Assembly: GCA_002340305.1 (NCBI GenBank)
Contig: DDLU01000254.1
Location: forward strand, 1 to 22,825
Origin: Desulfovibrio sp. UBA2564
GTDB taxonomy: Bacteria; Desulfobacterota; Desulfovibrionia; Desulfovibrionales; Desulfovibrionaceae
DNA: 22,825 nt
Direction: 5' to 3'
Below the pieces are notes generated by a model. That model saw nothing but the letters and a program-made list of their open reading frames with translations, ran no database searches and was not told the DNA's origin. The position numbers were made by a program, and so were the translations under genes. Shown here piece after piece: positions 21,963-22,825 of the stretch (its first letter is position 1; each line of letters begins with the position of its first letter).

Positions 21963-22466
21963 TTAAGAAGAATGTCTACCGGATTCCATTTTCCATTCGC
22001 GCACAGTTTCCCGCACCTCTTCATACTGAGCACTTTCTTTCTTATAATGCTCAGCAAAAACATGCAAAGCAGTTCCGCCACGGGGAGAGAAAATACCCTT
22101 TACCCGCATCCAGAGAGGTGAAAGGCGACCAACGAAATGATCGAGCATATTGTTGGTAATGGTTTCCATGAAGGACTGATGGTTGCGGTAGGCACCCATG
22201 TAAAGCTTGAAGCTTTTGGATTCCACACAAAGTTCATCGGGGATGTATTCAACGATAATAGTTGCGAAATCCGGCTGTCCGGTTACCGGACAAAGGGAAG
22301 TGTATTCCGGAAATTCAATGCTGATGATATAAGGCCTGCCCGGAAAATTATTCGGGAAAGTCTCAAGAATTTCAGGGCCGGGAGTATTGTAGTTGTACTC
22401 AGTTGCCCCTGCCTGACCAAGTGAAACAAGAGCTTCGGTCTTGTCCTGACTTTTTGTTGTTTTCAT
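21963..22466 (-). CDS. queF: NADPH-dependent 7-cyano-7-deazaguanine reductase (QueF)
   Basis: 167 aa, the short single-domain (type I) form. Start ATG at 22466 with GGAGAAG nine bases upstream; an earlier ATG at 22481 overlaps that ribosome site and is rejected. The catalytic cysteine C59 lies in EYTSLCPVTGQPDFATI (54-70), with D66, followed by the QueF motif ESKSFKLYMGAYRNH (82-96), which contains the NADPH/substrate-binding residues. It reduces preQ0 to preQ1 in queuosine synthesis. It is divergent from a probable queuosine-precursor transporter gene starting at 22720, supporting the assignment. No clear preQ1 riboswitch was recognised in the intervening 253 bp. Confidence 0.95.
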   Translation of the reverse strand: MKTTKSQDKTEALVSLGQAGATEYNYNTPGPEILETFPNNFPGRPYIISIEFPEYTSLCPVTGQPDFATIIVEYIPDELCVESKSFKLYMGAYRNHQSFMETITNNMLDHFVGRLSPLWMRVKGIFSPRGGTALHVFAEHYKKESAQYEEVRETVREWKMESGRHSS

Positions 22467-22719
22467 TATGATCTTCTCCATAGATAAACAGTCTAATCTG
22501 AAAAGGTCCTTAATCGGTCCTCAGCACTTAACAGCTTACCCGACAAAAGCAAGCCTGCCTTCTGCCCATTTCAATTTTGACTTTTTACCATTTTGCTGGC
22601 ACCCATCCTCTTGAACTTTTGCCCCGAAATGGAACTGCCGAGGTGCGGGACTTTCTCCCTTTTGCTCGTACCGGGTTGAATCCTTTTCAAAATAAGAACA
22701 TTCAACACAAGGGAACCCA
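22467..22719. other. Divergent control region between queF and the transporter gene
   Basis: No gene is supported. It has the direct repeat GGTCCT (22505-22510, 22516-22521) near queF and the dyad TTGAA-tcctt-TTCAA (22676-22690) 30 bp before the transporter start. I looked for a preQ1-I aptamer (C-rich loop plus A-rich tail) on both strands and did not recognise one. Confidence 0.5.
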
Positions 22720-22825
22720 ATGCTCTCTTCAACATTTGAACGCAAAGCGTTCACTCTTCTGACGAGCCTTTTCATCGGCTCGCTGGTCATGGCCGCGGTG
22801 GTATCAACCAAGATCATCAACATCT
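22720..22825 (+). CDS. Probable queuosine-precursor transporter (YhhQ/VUT family), N-terminal part
   Basis: Only the first 35 codons are in the window: ATG at 22720, AAGGG six to seven bases upstream. The peptide has a short charged start (FERKAF) and then a first transmembrane helix running LLTSLFIGSLVMAAVVSTKI before KIINI. The VSTKIINI end of the first helix is characteristic of the VUT_1 family (YhhQ), which imports preQ0/preQ1. The divergent neighbour queF fits this. The rest of the gene lies beyond the window, so the call rests on a short segment and context. A minus-strand frame over the same bases is rejected. Confidence 0.6.
   Translation, partial: MLSSTFERKAFTLLTSLFIGSLVMAAVVSTKIINI

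Noticed and set aside
22467..22719. preQ1 riboswitch upstream of queF or the transporter
   Set aside because: No C-rich loop with matching A-rich tail was seen on either strand.
22536..22823. 95-codon minus-strand open frame at the window end
   Set aside because: It overlaps the promoter and start of the plus-strand transporter gene, which has a ribosome site and a clear membrane helix.

Overview
The window is about 22.8 kb of bacterial chromosome with moderate GC, AT-rich intergenic gaps and mostly short single-function transcription units. The split, ferredoxin-bearing glutamate synthase, the many two-component and c-di-GMP genes and the overall protein character point to a marine deltaproteobacterial sulfate reducer of the Desulfovibrio/Maridesulfovibrio type. 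This assignment rests on recalled protein families, not on a database search. No tRNA, rRNA, insertion sequence, phage gene or CRISPR array was seen.

Layout. 1-942: 3' end of a hybrid sensor kinase with two C-terminal receiver domains, one degenerate. 1241-1582 (-): secreted BOF/YgiW-type OB-fold protein. 2174-2818 (+): RluA pseudouridine synthase, preceded by an AT-rich hairpin with a T-run. 8246-3155 (-): a three-gene glutamate synthase operon in the order class-II amidotransferase, ferredoxin-FMN synthase subunit, and a fused GXGXG / GltD-like flavoprotein / 2[4Fe-4S] subunit. 9122-9421 (+): unknown 99-aa protein, convergent with a TetR regulator (10049-9432), which follows an HD-GYP protein (11357-10170). 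11754-12239 (+): greA behind a structured leader ending in a strong terminator-like hairpin. 12352-13104 (+): a stand-alone version of a domain recalled as the N-terminal half of long RluA-family enzymes. 13185-13619 (+): META-domain lipoprotein. 18072-13695 (-): acrA/acrB-type RND efflux pair without an outer-membrane gene. 18520-18218 (-): ComFB-family protein. 19916-18678 (-): REC-REC-GGDEF regulator. 21411-20275 (-): ArsP-type permease, and 21830-21501 (-): ArsR repressor. 22466-21963 (-): queF. 22720-end (+): start of a probable YhhQ-type queuosine-precursor transporter.

Themes. (1) Cyclic-di-GMP: a GGEEF synthase without I-site, an HD-GYP protein with intact motifs and a ComFB protein (a family with recently described cyclic-dinucleotide receptors). 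(2) tRNA/rRNA modification: RluA, the detached RluA-associated domain, QueF and YhhQ. (3) Metal/metalloid response: arsR and the permease each have their own promoter, with the same 16-bp motif overlapping both -10 regions and a terminator between the genes. (4) Frequent hairpin terminators at gene ends, in leaders, and between acrA and acrB.

The best leads for new biology are the greA leader, the stand-alone RluA-companion domain, the fused glutamate synthase subunit, the ComFB/GGDEF neighbourhood, the inverted-repeat cluster at 1697-1758 and a possible 45-residue Cys-rich small protein at 20164-20027. I saw no clearly unprecedented multi-gene system.
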